From: Bacteroidota bacterium | GTDB taxonomy: Bacteria > Bacteroidota > Bacteroidia > Flavobacteriales_F > PHOS-HE28 | DNA length: 11,935 bases | Assembly (NCBI GenBank): GCA_963169595.1 | Contig: CAUJFM010000072.1 | Coordinates: 1-11,935, forward strand | Direction of reading: 5' to 3' | Shown: positions 1 through 6,144 of the stretch, in pieces | Layout of the letters: each line of letters begins with the position of its first letter | Numbering within the stretch: position 1 is the stretch's first letter | The notes under the pieces: generated by a model | The model's database searches: none | What the model saw: only the letters and a program-made list of their open reading frames with translations | Told to the model about the DNA's origin: nothing | Position numbers and translations under genes: made by a program

Positions 1-57
1 GTGCTGATGCAGCAGGGCACCTATGGACGGCGCGTGGCGCACTTCGTGAAGCAGTAG
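1..57 (+). CDS. C-terminal tail of an unidentified upstream gene (partial)
   Basis: Frame 1 is open from the first base to a TAG at 55-57 and encodes 18 residues ending in GRRVAHFVKQ. The 5' end lies outside the window. The fragment is too short to assign a family. It is treated as coding only because the frame is open to the window edge and stops 41 bp before the next gene on the same strand. It could equally be chance. Confidence 0.3.
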   Translation: MLMQQGTYGRRVAHFVKQ

Positions 58-86
58 CGCGCGCCGCTATTGGCCGTCGCGGGCGC

Positions 87-94
87 TATCCTTG
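87..94 (+). promoter_or_regulatory. Candidate Bacteroidota -7 box for the GH92 gene
   Basis: TATCCTTG matches the Bacteroidota -7 consensus TAnnTTTG at all but one fixed position. It ends 4 bases before the ATG at 99. No convincing -33 TTG is seen at the usual 17-23 base spacing. If functional, it would give a leaderless or nearly leaderless mRNA. Confidence 0.35.
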
Positions 95-1326
95 TAGCAT
101 GGATGGCGCACGCACCGGCCTTTCGCTCGCACTTGCCTGCATGGGCCCGCTCGGCCTCGCGCAGCAGCCGGACCTCCTGCGCTACGCGGACCCGATGATC
201 GGCACGCAGCGCATGGGGCACGTGTACCCCGGCGCCACCGCGCCGTTCGGCATGGTGCAGGTGGGCCCCGACACCGACACGCTGCCCTACGCCGTGAACG
301 GAACGTACGACCCCGCGGTGTACCGCACCTGCTCAGGCTACCAGTACGACGACAGCACCATCGTGGGCTTCAGCCACACGCACTTCAGCGGCACCGGCCA
401 TTCGGACCTCGGTGACGTGCTGCTGATGCCCGCCACCGGCCCCCTCCAGCTGGACCCCGGCACGGCGGACGCGCCGGAGCGCGGCTTCCGCTCGGTCTAC
501 CACCACCGCCACGAGCACGCCGCGCCCGGCTACTACGGCGTGCAGCTGGAGGACGATCACATCCGCGCCGAGCTCAACGCCACCCCGCGCGTGGGCCTGC
601 ACCGCTACACCTTCCCCCGCGTGGACAGCGCGCACGTAGTGCTCGACCTCGTGCACAGCATCGACGGCAACGCCGACAAGAACGTGTGGACGTTCGTGCG
701 CATGGAGAACGACACGCTGGTGAAGGTGGCGCTCAGCTCCGTGAGCACCGAAGGCGCCGTCCGGAACATGCAGGCCGAAGTGCCGCGGTGGGACTTCGAC
801 GGCGTAATGCGCGCCACACAGGATGCGTGGCGCCGGGAGCTGGGCCGGATCACGATCACCAGCGACCGGCCGGACGTGCTCACCGACCTCTACACGGCGA
901 TGTACCACGCCTGCCTCTCGCCTACCCTCTACATGGACGTGGACGGGCGCTACCGCGGCCTGGACCAGAACGTGCACACCGCGGAAGGCTTCACCAACTA
1001 CACCACCTTCTCGCTGTGGGACACATACCGCGCGCTGCATCCGCTCTTCGACCTGGTCCAGCGCGAGCGCTCGGCCGACATGATCAACTCAATGCTGGCG
1101 CATTACGACCAGAGCGTGCACCACATGCTGCCCGCATGGAGCTGCCAGGCGAACGAGACCTGGTGCATGATCGGCTACCACGGCGTGAGCGTGATCGCGG
1201 ACACCCAGGCGAAAGGCATCACCGGCTTCGACGCGGAGCACGCGCTCGACGCCTGCGTGCAAAGCGCGCGTAACGGCTGGTACGGAGGCCTGGACACTTA
1301 CATGCGCCTGGGCTACGTGCCAGAGG

Positions 1327-1344
1327 GCCTGTTTGGGATCTTTT
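1327..1344 (+). repeat. Left terminal inverted repeat of the IS5-family element
   Basis: GCCTGTTTGGGATCTTTT. It matches the reverse complement of 2222-2239 at 16 of 18 positions; only the two central bases TG versus CA differ. One more base outward (G versus A) does not match, so the tip is placed at or within one base of 1327. Confidence 0.8.
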
Positions 1345-1358
1345 CGATAGAGAAGATC
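1337..1358. repeat. Hairpin at the left end of the IS
   Basis: GATCTTTTC (1337-1345), GATA loop, GAGAAGATC (1350-1358). The 9-bp stem has one G-U pair and a tetraloop. The left arm is shared with the terminal inverted repeat. No T-run follows, so it does not look like a classic terminator. Possible roles are limiting read-through into the transposase or forming part of the transposase-binding end; neither is shown. Confidence 0.5.
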
Positions 1359-1426
1359 ACAGCCTGTGCTTGAAAACTAACGGGTTGGGGATGTAGCGGG
1401 CAGGCAGGAATGGATCTGGTTTGTGC

Positions 1427-2233
1427 ATGCAGCATCAAGCCAGCCACCGCAAGGCATATCCAAGCGATATCAGCCGAGAGCAGTTCGAGTCGATCAGGGC
1501 CGATCTTGAAGGCCACAAGAAGAGAACGAAGCCCCGCGAACATGACCTGTACGAGGTGTTCTGCGGCTACTGTATCTACTGAAGAGCGGCTGTCAATGGG
1601 ACATGATCCCCAGCGACTATCCTTCGTCCAGCGTGATATACTACTACTATGCGCAGTGGAAGGAGCGCAAGGGGAAGAAGCCAAGCCTGCTGGAGCAGTG
1701 CTTAAAAAAGATCAGTTGGCGCGGCCCGCGCCGACCTTGGGAGGAACGAGCGGACGAGCTTCTGCATAGTTGATGCGCAAAGCGTCAGGAGCACCGATAC
1801 CGCTGAACAGAAGGGCTACGATGCGGGCAAGAAGGTCTCGGGTATCAAGCGGCATATCGCCGTGAACACCCAAGGGTTCCCACATGCGTTGTGCGTGACC
1901 ACGGCCAACGTGACTGATCGAGCTGGTGCGATCATGGCGCTGAAGCGCGCCAGGAAGGACCTGTCCAAGGTGAAGAAGATCCTGGTCGACGGCGGATACA
2001 GTGGCGAGAAATTCGCCCAAGAGGTCAAGGGGCTGATCGCAGCCGAGGTAGAAGTGGCCAAACGAAGCGAACTGCACTCCTTCGCCGTAATGCCCAAGCG
2101 CTGGATCGTAGAGCGTTCGTACGCATGGCTCGAGAAGTGCCGCAGGCTTTGGAAGAACTGTGAGCGCAAACTCAATACCAGCCTACAGTTCGTAGTGCCC
2201 GCCTTTCTCGTGCTGCTACTCAAAAGATCCTGA
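1427..2233 (+). pseudogene. IS5-family DDE transposase with two compensating frameshifts
   Basis: The transposase reads continuously only if the frame is changed twice. Segment 1 (1427 to about 1571) starts MQHQASHRKAYPSDISREQF and is the N-terminal domain typical of IS5 transposases; it stops at 1580-1582. Segment 2 (about 1571-1705, next frame) gives LLKSGCQWDMIPSDYP and YYYYAQWKERKGKKPSLLEQCLK. Segment 3 (about 1706-2233, original frame) gives SVGAARADLGRNERTSFC, then IVDAQSVRSTDTAEQKGYD and the rest of the catalytic domain. The DDE triad is visible: D at 1772-1774 (VDAQS), D at 1988-1990 (VDGGYSG) and E at 2111-2113 (VERSYAWLEKCRR). Segment 1 to 2 is explained by loss of one base near 1571; restoring a C gives FCGYLYLLKSGCQW. 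Segment 2 to 3 is explained by one extra A in the A6 run at 1704-1709. The stop codon lies in the right inverted repeat. The product is probably non-functional unless a frameshift is programmed. Confidence 0.85.
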
Positions 2234-2239
2234 ACAGGC
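2222..2239 (-). repeat. Right terminal inverted repeat of the IS5-family element
   Basis: AAAAGATCCTGAACAGGC, whose reverse complement matches the left end at 16 of 18 positions. It contains the transposase stop codon TGA at 2231-2233, a compact arrangement common in small insertion sequences. Confidence 0.8.
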
Positions 2240-2250
2240 TATAAGCGCAT

Positions 2251-2279
2251 GGGTGATCCGCCATACGGCGGATGATCCC
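2251..2279. repeat. Imperfect hairpin between the IS and the tetR gene
   Basis: ATCCGCC (2256-2262), loop ATAC, GGCGGAT (2267-2273) form a 7-bp stem. GGG (2251-2253) and CCC (2277-2279) extend it across a TG/GAT internal loop. It lies about 70 bp past the stop of the minus-strand TetR gene. Neither side is followed by a T-run, so calling it a tetR terminator is only a possibility. The rest of 2240-2350 holds one more inverted repeat (2313-2327) and no supported gene. Confidence 0.45.
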
Positions 2280-2312
2280 ATTTCACGCCTTCAGCTGGCA
2301 GAACTGCGCGCA

Positions 2313-2327
2313 CGTTCGCATCGAACG
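2313..2327. repeat. Perfect 15-bp inverted repeat downstream of tetR
   Basis: CGTTCG, CAT, CGAACG: 6-bp arms around a 3-base centre. It lies 24 bp beyond the TetR stop codon on the minus strand. The short loop and lack of a T-run argue against a strong intrinsic terminator. It could be a protein site or chance. Confidence 0.4.
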
Positions 2328-2350
2328 AACAACGCGGGACCTAGCCGTGT

Positions 2351-3022
2351 TCACCTCGTTGCGAGGTAGCGCTCGGCCAGCTCGGTAAGGAAGCCGGCCA
2401 GGCGCTCGCGATCCTTTTTCTCGCTCAGCTCAGTCAGTGCCGGCAGATGCTCCATGGCGAACTCCAACGAATGGGCCATCTCCACCAGGGTGGTCGCGAA
2501 GGACCGGGCGTTCCGGATCCTCGGTGCGCAGGCCTTCACCTCACTGGCAATGTGGCCGCAGAGGTCCTTGTAGGGCTGAAAGACCTTGAGCTTGTTGTCC
2601 GTGTCCACGTTCTTGTGAAGGAAGGACTTCGATCCCTCGGTGATGACCAGCGTGCGCAATTCCTTGGGCGTGAACCGGCCGGCCAGCGCATCGGCAGGCC
2701 ACAGACCACAGAGTGCCCGGATATCCCCACGAAGCCGCTGCAGGGGATCCGCTTGCCCCTTTCCCTCCTGCCGGCAGTACGTATCCAGCCACAACCAATA
2801 GACCTGGTAGTAGTACTGGAGCAACCGTTGCTTGTTGGCGAAGTAGTGGTACACGGTCACCTCGGTACACCCAATGCGCTCGGCCAGTTTTTTGAAGGTG
2901 AAGCCCTCCAGGCCGAGCTCGATCATCAGCCCGAGGCCCTCGGAAACGATACGCCCGCCCATCGGGCTGGAAAGGTCGCGCAGTGCCAGTGCGGGATGGG
3001 GAGCGATCAGGTACCGGGGCAT
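2351..3022 (-). CDS. TetR/AcrR-family transcriptional regulator
   Basis: A 223-residue protein of usual TetR length. The N-terminal DNA-binding domain is at about residues 23-70: FTFKKLAERIGCTEVTVYHYFANK contains the helix-turn-helix and the YxYFxNK ending typical of the family. The C-terminal ligand/dimer part is helical and not recognisable further; it has an aromatic-rich stretch just after the HTH (YYYQVYWLWLDTY). The ATG at 3020-3022 is preferred because a TACATTTG promoter box lies 32 bases upstream. The gene is divergent from an ABC exporter, HlyD protein and TolC channel, with 103 bp between the starts. By analogy with other TetR-efflux pairs it probably represses that operon and itself and releases on binding an exported compound. 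That role is an inference from position. The inducer is unknown. Confidence 0.9.
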   Translation of the reverse strand: MPRYLIAPHPALALRDLSSPMGGRIVSEGLGLMIELGLEGFTFKKLAERIGCTEVTVYHYFANKQRLLQYYYQVYWLWLDTYCRQEGKGQADPLQRLRGDIRALCGLWPADALAGRFTPKELRTLVITEGSKSFLHKNVDTDNKLKVFQPYKDLCGHIASEVKACAPRIRNARSFATTLVEMAHSLEFAMEHLPALTELSEKKDRERLAGFLTELAERYLATR

Positions 3023-3054
3023 ATCATCTTTACCGGACGATTGTCAGGACGGTG

Positions 3055-3062
3055 CAAATGTA
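3055..3062 (-). promoter_or_regulatory. -7 promoter box for the tetR gene
   Basis: On the minus strand this reads TACATTTG, a full match to the Bacteroidota -7 consensus TAnnTTTG. It ends 32 bases before the TetR ATG, leaving a short leader. No clear -33 TTG is present at the expected spacing. An inverted-repeat arm (GCATT, 3063-3067) abuts it. Confidence 0.55.
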
Positions 3063-3085
3063 GCATTCCTAAACTTGTTTAATGC
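3063..3085. promoter_or_regulatory. Candidate operator 1 in the tetR/exporter intergenic region
   Basis: Two nested dyads overlap: TAAAC-TT-GTTTA at 3070-3081 (perfect 5-bp arms) and GCATT (3063-3067) with AATGC (3081-3085). Their centres are offset by 1.5 bp. The site covers the spacer upstream of the tetR -7 box, where a bound repressor would block transcription. Assignment to the neighbouring TetR protein is an inference. Confidence 0.4.
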
Positions 3086-3087
3086 TT

Positions 3088-3107
3088 TACTATATCCATA
3101 TTAAGTA
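3088..3107. promoter_or_regulatory. Candidate operator 2 in the tetR/exporter intergenic region
   Basis: TACT (3088-3091) pairs with AGTA (3104-3107), and ATAT-CC-ATAT occupies 3092-3101. This AT-rich imperfect dyad lies in the spacer upstream of the exporter's -7 box. Because the stretch is very AT-rich, the symmetry could be partly by chance. Confidence 0.3.
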
Positions 3108-3111
3108 TTAC

Positions 3112-3119
3112 TATTTTTG
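3112..3119 (+). promoter_or_regulatory. -7 promoter box for the ABC-HlyD-TolC operon
   Basis: TATTTTTG matches TAnnTTTG fully and ends 6 bases before the ATG at 3126. A degenerate -33 candidate, TTTA at 3086-3089, lies 22 bases upstream. Such close spacing predicts a leaderless or nearly leaderless transcript. It also argues against the TTG start at 3117, which would lie within the promoter box. Confidence 0.6.
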
Positions 3120-3125
3120 CCCGCG

Positions 3126-4793
3126 ATGAACTCCATCACCCCTTGGCAACGCCTGCTACAGGTGCTCCGCGTGGACAAGCGCGAGATCGGCCACATCTAC
3201 CTGTATGCTTTGGTGGGTGGCGCCATCGGCCTCAGCCTTCCCCTGGGTGTACAGGCCATCATCAACCTGATCAGCGGGGGGCAGGTGGCCAGCAGCTGGG
3301 GTGTGCTGATCGCCTTTGTTACCGTTGGGGTTGGACTGACAGGCTCGCTGCAGGTGATGCAGCTGGCGCTGGCGGAGAACATCCAACAGCGGCTCTTCGC
3401 ACGCAGCGCCCTGGAGTTCGCATACCGGTTGCCGCGGCTGGAACCGGCGGCCGCCGAAGGCCGGTACCTGCCTGAACTGGTGAATCGCTTCTTCGACACG
3501 ATCAGTGTGCAGAAGGGACTGGCCCAACTGTTGCTGGATGTGCCGCTCGCCCTGCTGCAGATCGTGCTCTCCTTGATCCTGCTGGCGATCTATCACCCCT
3601 TCTTCATCGTTTTCGGCCTGCTGCTCCTGCTGCTGCTGGGCCTTATCTTCCGCTTCACCGGTCGGCGTGGCCTGTCCACCAGCTTGACCGAAAGCGGGTA
3701 CAAATACAAGGTCGCTTACTGGCTGGAGGAGATCGGACGCAACCAGGGCACCTTCAAGATGGTGGGGCGCACGGACATGCCGATCCAGCGCACGGATGAG
3801 CTGGTGACGGGGTATGTGAAGGCCCGCAAGGCCCATTTCGCCGTGCTGCTCGGACAGTACTCCTCCCTGGTGGTGTTCAAGGTGGTGGTGACGCTGAGCC
3901 TCCTGGCCCTGGGCGGTTTACTGGTGATGAACGAGCAGATGAACCTGGGCCAGTTCGTGGCTGCGGAGATCGTCATTCTGCTGCTGATCAACGCCGTGGA
4001 GAAGATCATCCTGAGCATCTCCAGCGTGTATGATGTGCTGACCGCACTGGAGAAGATCGGCGGGGTCACCGACCTGCCTTTGGAGCGGATGGATGGCCTA
4101 TCTACGTTCGCCTTGACCGGCGGCCTGGATGTTCGCACCCAGAACCTTGGCTTCACTTCCCCGGGGTCGAAAAGGCCCGTACTGGAAGGCGTGGACCTCC
4201 ATCTCAGCGCTGGCGAGAAGGTCTGCCTGAGGGGCACCAATGGTTCGGGCAAGACCACCCTGTTGCGCATTCTGGGCGGGGGGCTCGCTCCCACCCAGGG
4301 CCATGTGGTGTTGGACGGGCACCCGTTGGGAGGTCTCAACCTGGAACATGTGCGCTCCCTCATTGGCGACAGTCTTAGCGACGAGGACGTGTTCACCGGA
4401 ACGGTCCTGGAGAACATCGTGGTCGGCCGTGCCGACATCAGCGATAACGACATCCAAGAGGTGTGCTTTGCCACGGGACTGCTCGATCAGGTGCGGGACC
4501 TGCCCAAGGGGCTGCTCACTCCACTGGACCCCCAGGGTGCACGTCTGCCCAAAAGCCTGGTCATGCGCATCGTGCTGGCGCGGGCGATCATCGGGAAGCC
4601 ACGCATGGTGCTGATCGAGGACGCCATGCGTGACTGGGATGTCAGCGAACGGGAACGATTGATCGGTTGGGTCTGTCATCCCGATCGCCCCTGGACACTG
4701 CTCATCGTGAGCAACGATCCCTGGGTCAGCAGCCGCTGTGCCCGGACCATCACCTTGCGGAACGGCCGACTGGAGAGCCACGACCATGCTTGA
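3126..4793 (+). CDS. ABC exporter, fused membrane and ATPase domains, with a non-canonical ATPase
   Basis: This 555-residue protein has the type I-secretion/LapB-like half-transporter layout but lacks an N-terminal C39 peptidase domain. Six hydrophobic segments are visible at about 22-46, 58-82, 138-157, 158-178, 243-267 and 275-298, followed by an ATPase domain from about 335. Walker A is perfect (GTNGSGKTT, 370-378; K376). Other motifs deviate: the Q-loop position has S418, the LSGGQ signature is replaced by LPKSL (474-478), Walker B ends in IED rather than LDE (E498, D499), and the H-loop histidine is N530 (VSND). The fold is otherwise intact (VLARAIIGKPRMVLIED) with no frameshift, so it is probably a functional divergent subgroup rather than a decayed gene. 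The ATG at 3126 is chosen over the TTG at 3117 because the latter overlaps the promoter box. The stop overlaps the start of the HlyD gene by 8 bp. It probably energises export through the HlyD/TolC partners; the substrate is unknown. Confidence 0.88.
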   Translation: MNSITPWQRLLQVLRVDKREIGHIYLYALVGGAIGLSLPLGVQAIINLISGGQVASSWGVLIAFVTVGVGLTGSLQVMQLALAENIQQRLFARSALEFAYRLPRLEPAAAEGRYLPELVNRFFDTISVQKGLAQLLLDVPLALLQIVLSLILLAIYHPFFIVFGLLLLLLLGLIFRFTGRRGLSTSLTESGYKYKVAYWLEEIGRNQGTFKMVGRTDMPIQRTDELVTGYVKARKAHFAVLLGQYSSLVVFKVVVTLSLLALGGLLVMNEQMNLGQFVAAEIVILLLINAVEKIILSISSVYDVLTALEKIGGVTDLPLERMDGLSTFALTGGLDVRTQNLGFTSPGSKRPVLEGVDLHLSAGEKVCLRGTNGSGKTTLLRILGGGLAPTQGHVVLDGHPLGGLNLEHVRSLIGDSLSDEDVFTGTVLENIVVGRADISDNDIQEVCFATGLLDQVRDLPKGLLTPLDPQGARLPKSLVMRIVLARAIIGKPRMVLIEDAMRDWDVSERERLIGWVCHPDRPWTLLIVSNDPWVSSRCARTITLRNGRLESHDHA

Positions 4794-6144
4794 CCTGAGC
4801 CCTCACAACCCCGTGCCGGAGCTGAACAGGACCAGCTTCCAGAGCTTCCGTACAATCGGTATCGCCAAGGCCAATGAGCTGTTCGCCCGCTGGCTGATGG
4901 CCATCTGCATCCTGGTCCTCGCAGGCCTGTTCCTGCCATGGACACAGAACATCCGCGCCCGTGGAACGGTCACCAGCCTTTCGCCCGATCAACGCCCACA
5001 GACCATCCACTCCATCATCCCCGGCCGGATCGAGGAGTGGTTCGTGCAGGAAGGACAGTTGGTGATGAAGGGTGATACGATCCTCCGCCTCAGCGAGGTG
5101 AAGCCGGAGTACTTCGACCCCCGACTGCTGGACCGCACCCAGGAGCAGATCACGGCAAAGGAGCTCACTGCGAAGAGCTACGATGAGAAGGTGCGATCGC
5201 TGGACGCGCAGATCGATGCGCTCTCAGGGGCCATGCGCATCAAGCTGGAGCAGACCCGCAACAAGGTGCAACAGGCCCGGCTGAGGCTGCAGAGCGACAG
5301 CATCCGGGTGATCGCGGCCCGGACGGCCATCCGTGTGGCCGAGGAACAGTTGGCGCGCGGCGAGCAACAGTTCAAGGAAGGACTGGTGAGCAAGGTGGAG
5401 CTGGAACGCCGCCAAGTGGCCCAGCAGCAGGCCAACGCCACCCTGATCGATGCCCAGAACCAGTTGCTGGACGCGCGGAACGAACTGCTGAACGCCGAGC
5501 TGGAGATCAACGGTGTGCGCAACGATTACCGCGACAAGCTGAGCAAGGCCGAGAGCGAGAAGTTCGCCAGCCTGAGCCAGCGTTACACCACCGAGGCCGA
5601 AGTCTCCAAGATGCAAGTGGACCTGGCCAACTATACGGTGCGGGCTGGCAACTACTACGTCACTGCCCCGCAGGACGGCTACATCACCAAGGCCGTGGTC
5701 ACTGGCGTGGGCGAAACGGTGAAGGAAGGCGACCCCTTGGTGAGCGTGATGCCCGCCCGCTTCGACCTGGCCGTGGAGCTGTACGTGCGACCCATGGACA
5801 TGCCGTTGATCACCAAGGGACAGAAGGTCCGTTTCATGTTCGATGGCTGGCCCAGCATCGTGTTCAGCGGCTGGCCGAACAGCAGCTATGGTACGTTCGG
5901 TGGCAAGGTGGCCGCCATCGACAACTTCATCAGCCCGAATGGCAAATACAGGATCCTGGTGGCGCCGGATACGAACGATCAACCGTGGCCGGATGCCATC
6001 CGGGTGGGTGGCGGTGCCATCGGTTTCGCACTGATGAGCGATGTGCCCATCTGGTATGAGCTCTGGCGACAGATCAACGGATTCCCGCCCGACCTGTATA
6101 CCGAGCCCGAGCATGTGGGCATCAAAACAGAGCAGGAGAAATGA
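4786..6144 (+). CDS. HlyD-family periplasmic adaptor (membrane fusion protein)
   Basis: This 452-residue protein links an inner-membrane ABC exporter to an outer-membrane channel. There is a short cytoplasmic N-terminus and one membrane anchor (about 34-52, FARWLMAICILVLAGLFLP). The first half of a lipoyl-like domain follows (about 73-105, with IPGRIEEWFVQEGQLVMKGD). Next is a long alpha-helical hairpin rich in Q, E, A and L (about 115-300). The second lipoyl half is YVTAPQDGYITKAVV with GETVKEGDPLVSVMP (about 305-335). A beta-barrel and membrane-proximal region follow. The ATG at 4786 overlaps the exporter gene by 8 bp; an upstream in-frame GTG at 4738 lies deep inside that gene and is rejected. 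The stop overlaps the TolC start by 4 bp (ATGA), so translation of the three genes is likely coupled. Confidence 0.9.
   Translation: MLDLSPHNPVPELNRTSFQSFRTIGIAKANELFARWLMAICILVLAGLFLPWTQNIRARGTVTSLSPDQRPQTIHSIIPGRIEEWFVQEGQLVMKGDTILRLSEVKPEYFDPRLLDRTQEQITAKELTAKSYDEKVRSLDAQIDALSGAMRIKLEQTRNKVQQARLRLQSDSIRVIAARTAIRVAEEQLARGEQQFKEGLVSKVELERRQVAQQQANATLIDAQNQLLDARNELLNAELEINGVRNDYRDKLSKAESEKFASLSQRYTTEAEVSKMQVDLANYTVRAGNYYVTAPQDGYITKAVVTGVGETVKEGDPLVSVMPARFDLAVELYVRPMDMPLITKGQKVRFMFDGWPSIVFSGWPNSSYGTFGGKVAAIDNFISPNGKYRILVAPDTNDQPWPDAIRVGGGAIGFALMSDVPIWYELWRQINGFPPDLYTEPEHVGIKTEQEK

Larger units (their letters stand above)
99..1373 (+). pseudogene. Truncated GH92 family alpha-mannosidase, disrupted by an insertion sequence
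   Basis: This is the 5' part of a secreted glycoside hydrolase family 92 exo-alpha-mannosidase, an enzyme class that trims alpha-mannosides of glycans. Residues 1-21 resemble a signal peptide. Family blocks follow: DPMIGT with GHVYPGATAPFGMVQ (about 30-54), GFSHTHFSGTGHSDLGDVLL (about 89-108), FSLWDTYRALHPLF (about 306-319) and NETWCMIGYHG (about 352-362). E353 in that last block corresponds to the family's catalytic acid. About 409 residues are native. From about 1327 the frame enters an IS5-family end and stops at 1371-1373. Typical family members exceed 700 residues, and the C-terminal part carrying the GNDD catalytic-base aspartates is absent. A second lesion is likely near 715-726: the text jumps from ENDTLV straight to KVALSSVSTEG, where homologues have roughly 60-80 more residues. 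The product should be inactive. Confidence 0.85.
1327..2239 (+). mobile_element. IS5-family insertion sequence, defective
   Basis: An element of about 913 bp is bounded by imperfect 18-bp terminal inverted repeats (16 of 18 positions match) and contains one IS5-type DDE transposase broken by two frameshifts. It sits inside the GH92 gene. Its left boundary is set by the point where GH92 similarity ends (after VPEG). No target-site duplication is visible: the left flank reads CCAGAG and the right flank TATAAG. Together with the missing GH92 3' half, this suggests a deletion adjacent to the right end after insertion. Base composition looks less GC-rich than the neighbouring genes, as expected for acquired DNA. 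Confidence 0.85.

Noticed and set aside
333..1040. A 235-codon minus-strand open frame opposite the GH92 gene
   Set aside because: His/Val/Ala-rich shadow of the recognised GH92 frame; no family motif and no promoter.
2251..2279. Intrinsic terminator
   Set aside because: A good stem, but no T-run on either strand, so it is listed only as a hairpin.
2241..2369. An open stretch of about 42 codons (WVIRHTADDPISRLQ...) right of the IS, considered as the missing GH92 3' part
   Set aside because: No start codon or ribosome site, no GH92 motif, and it contains two inverted repeats and runs into the tetR 3' end.
3117..3125. TTG start for the ABC exporter
   Set aside because: The TTG overlaps the -7 promoter box; the ATG at 3126 begins the first plausible exporter sequence.
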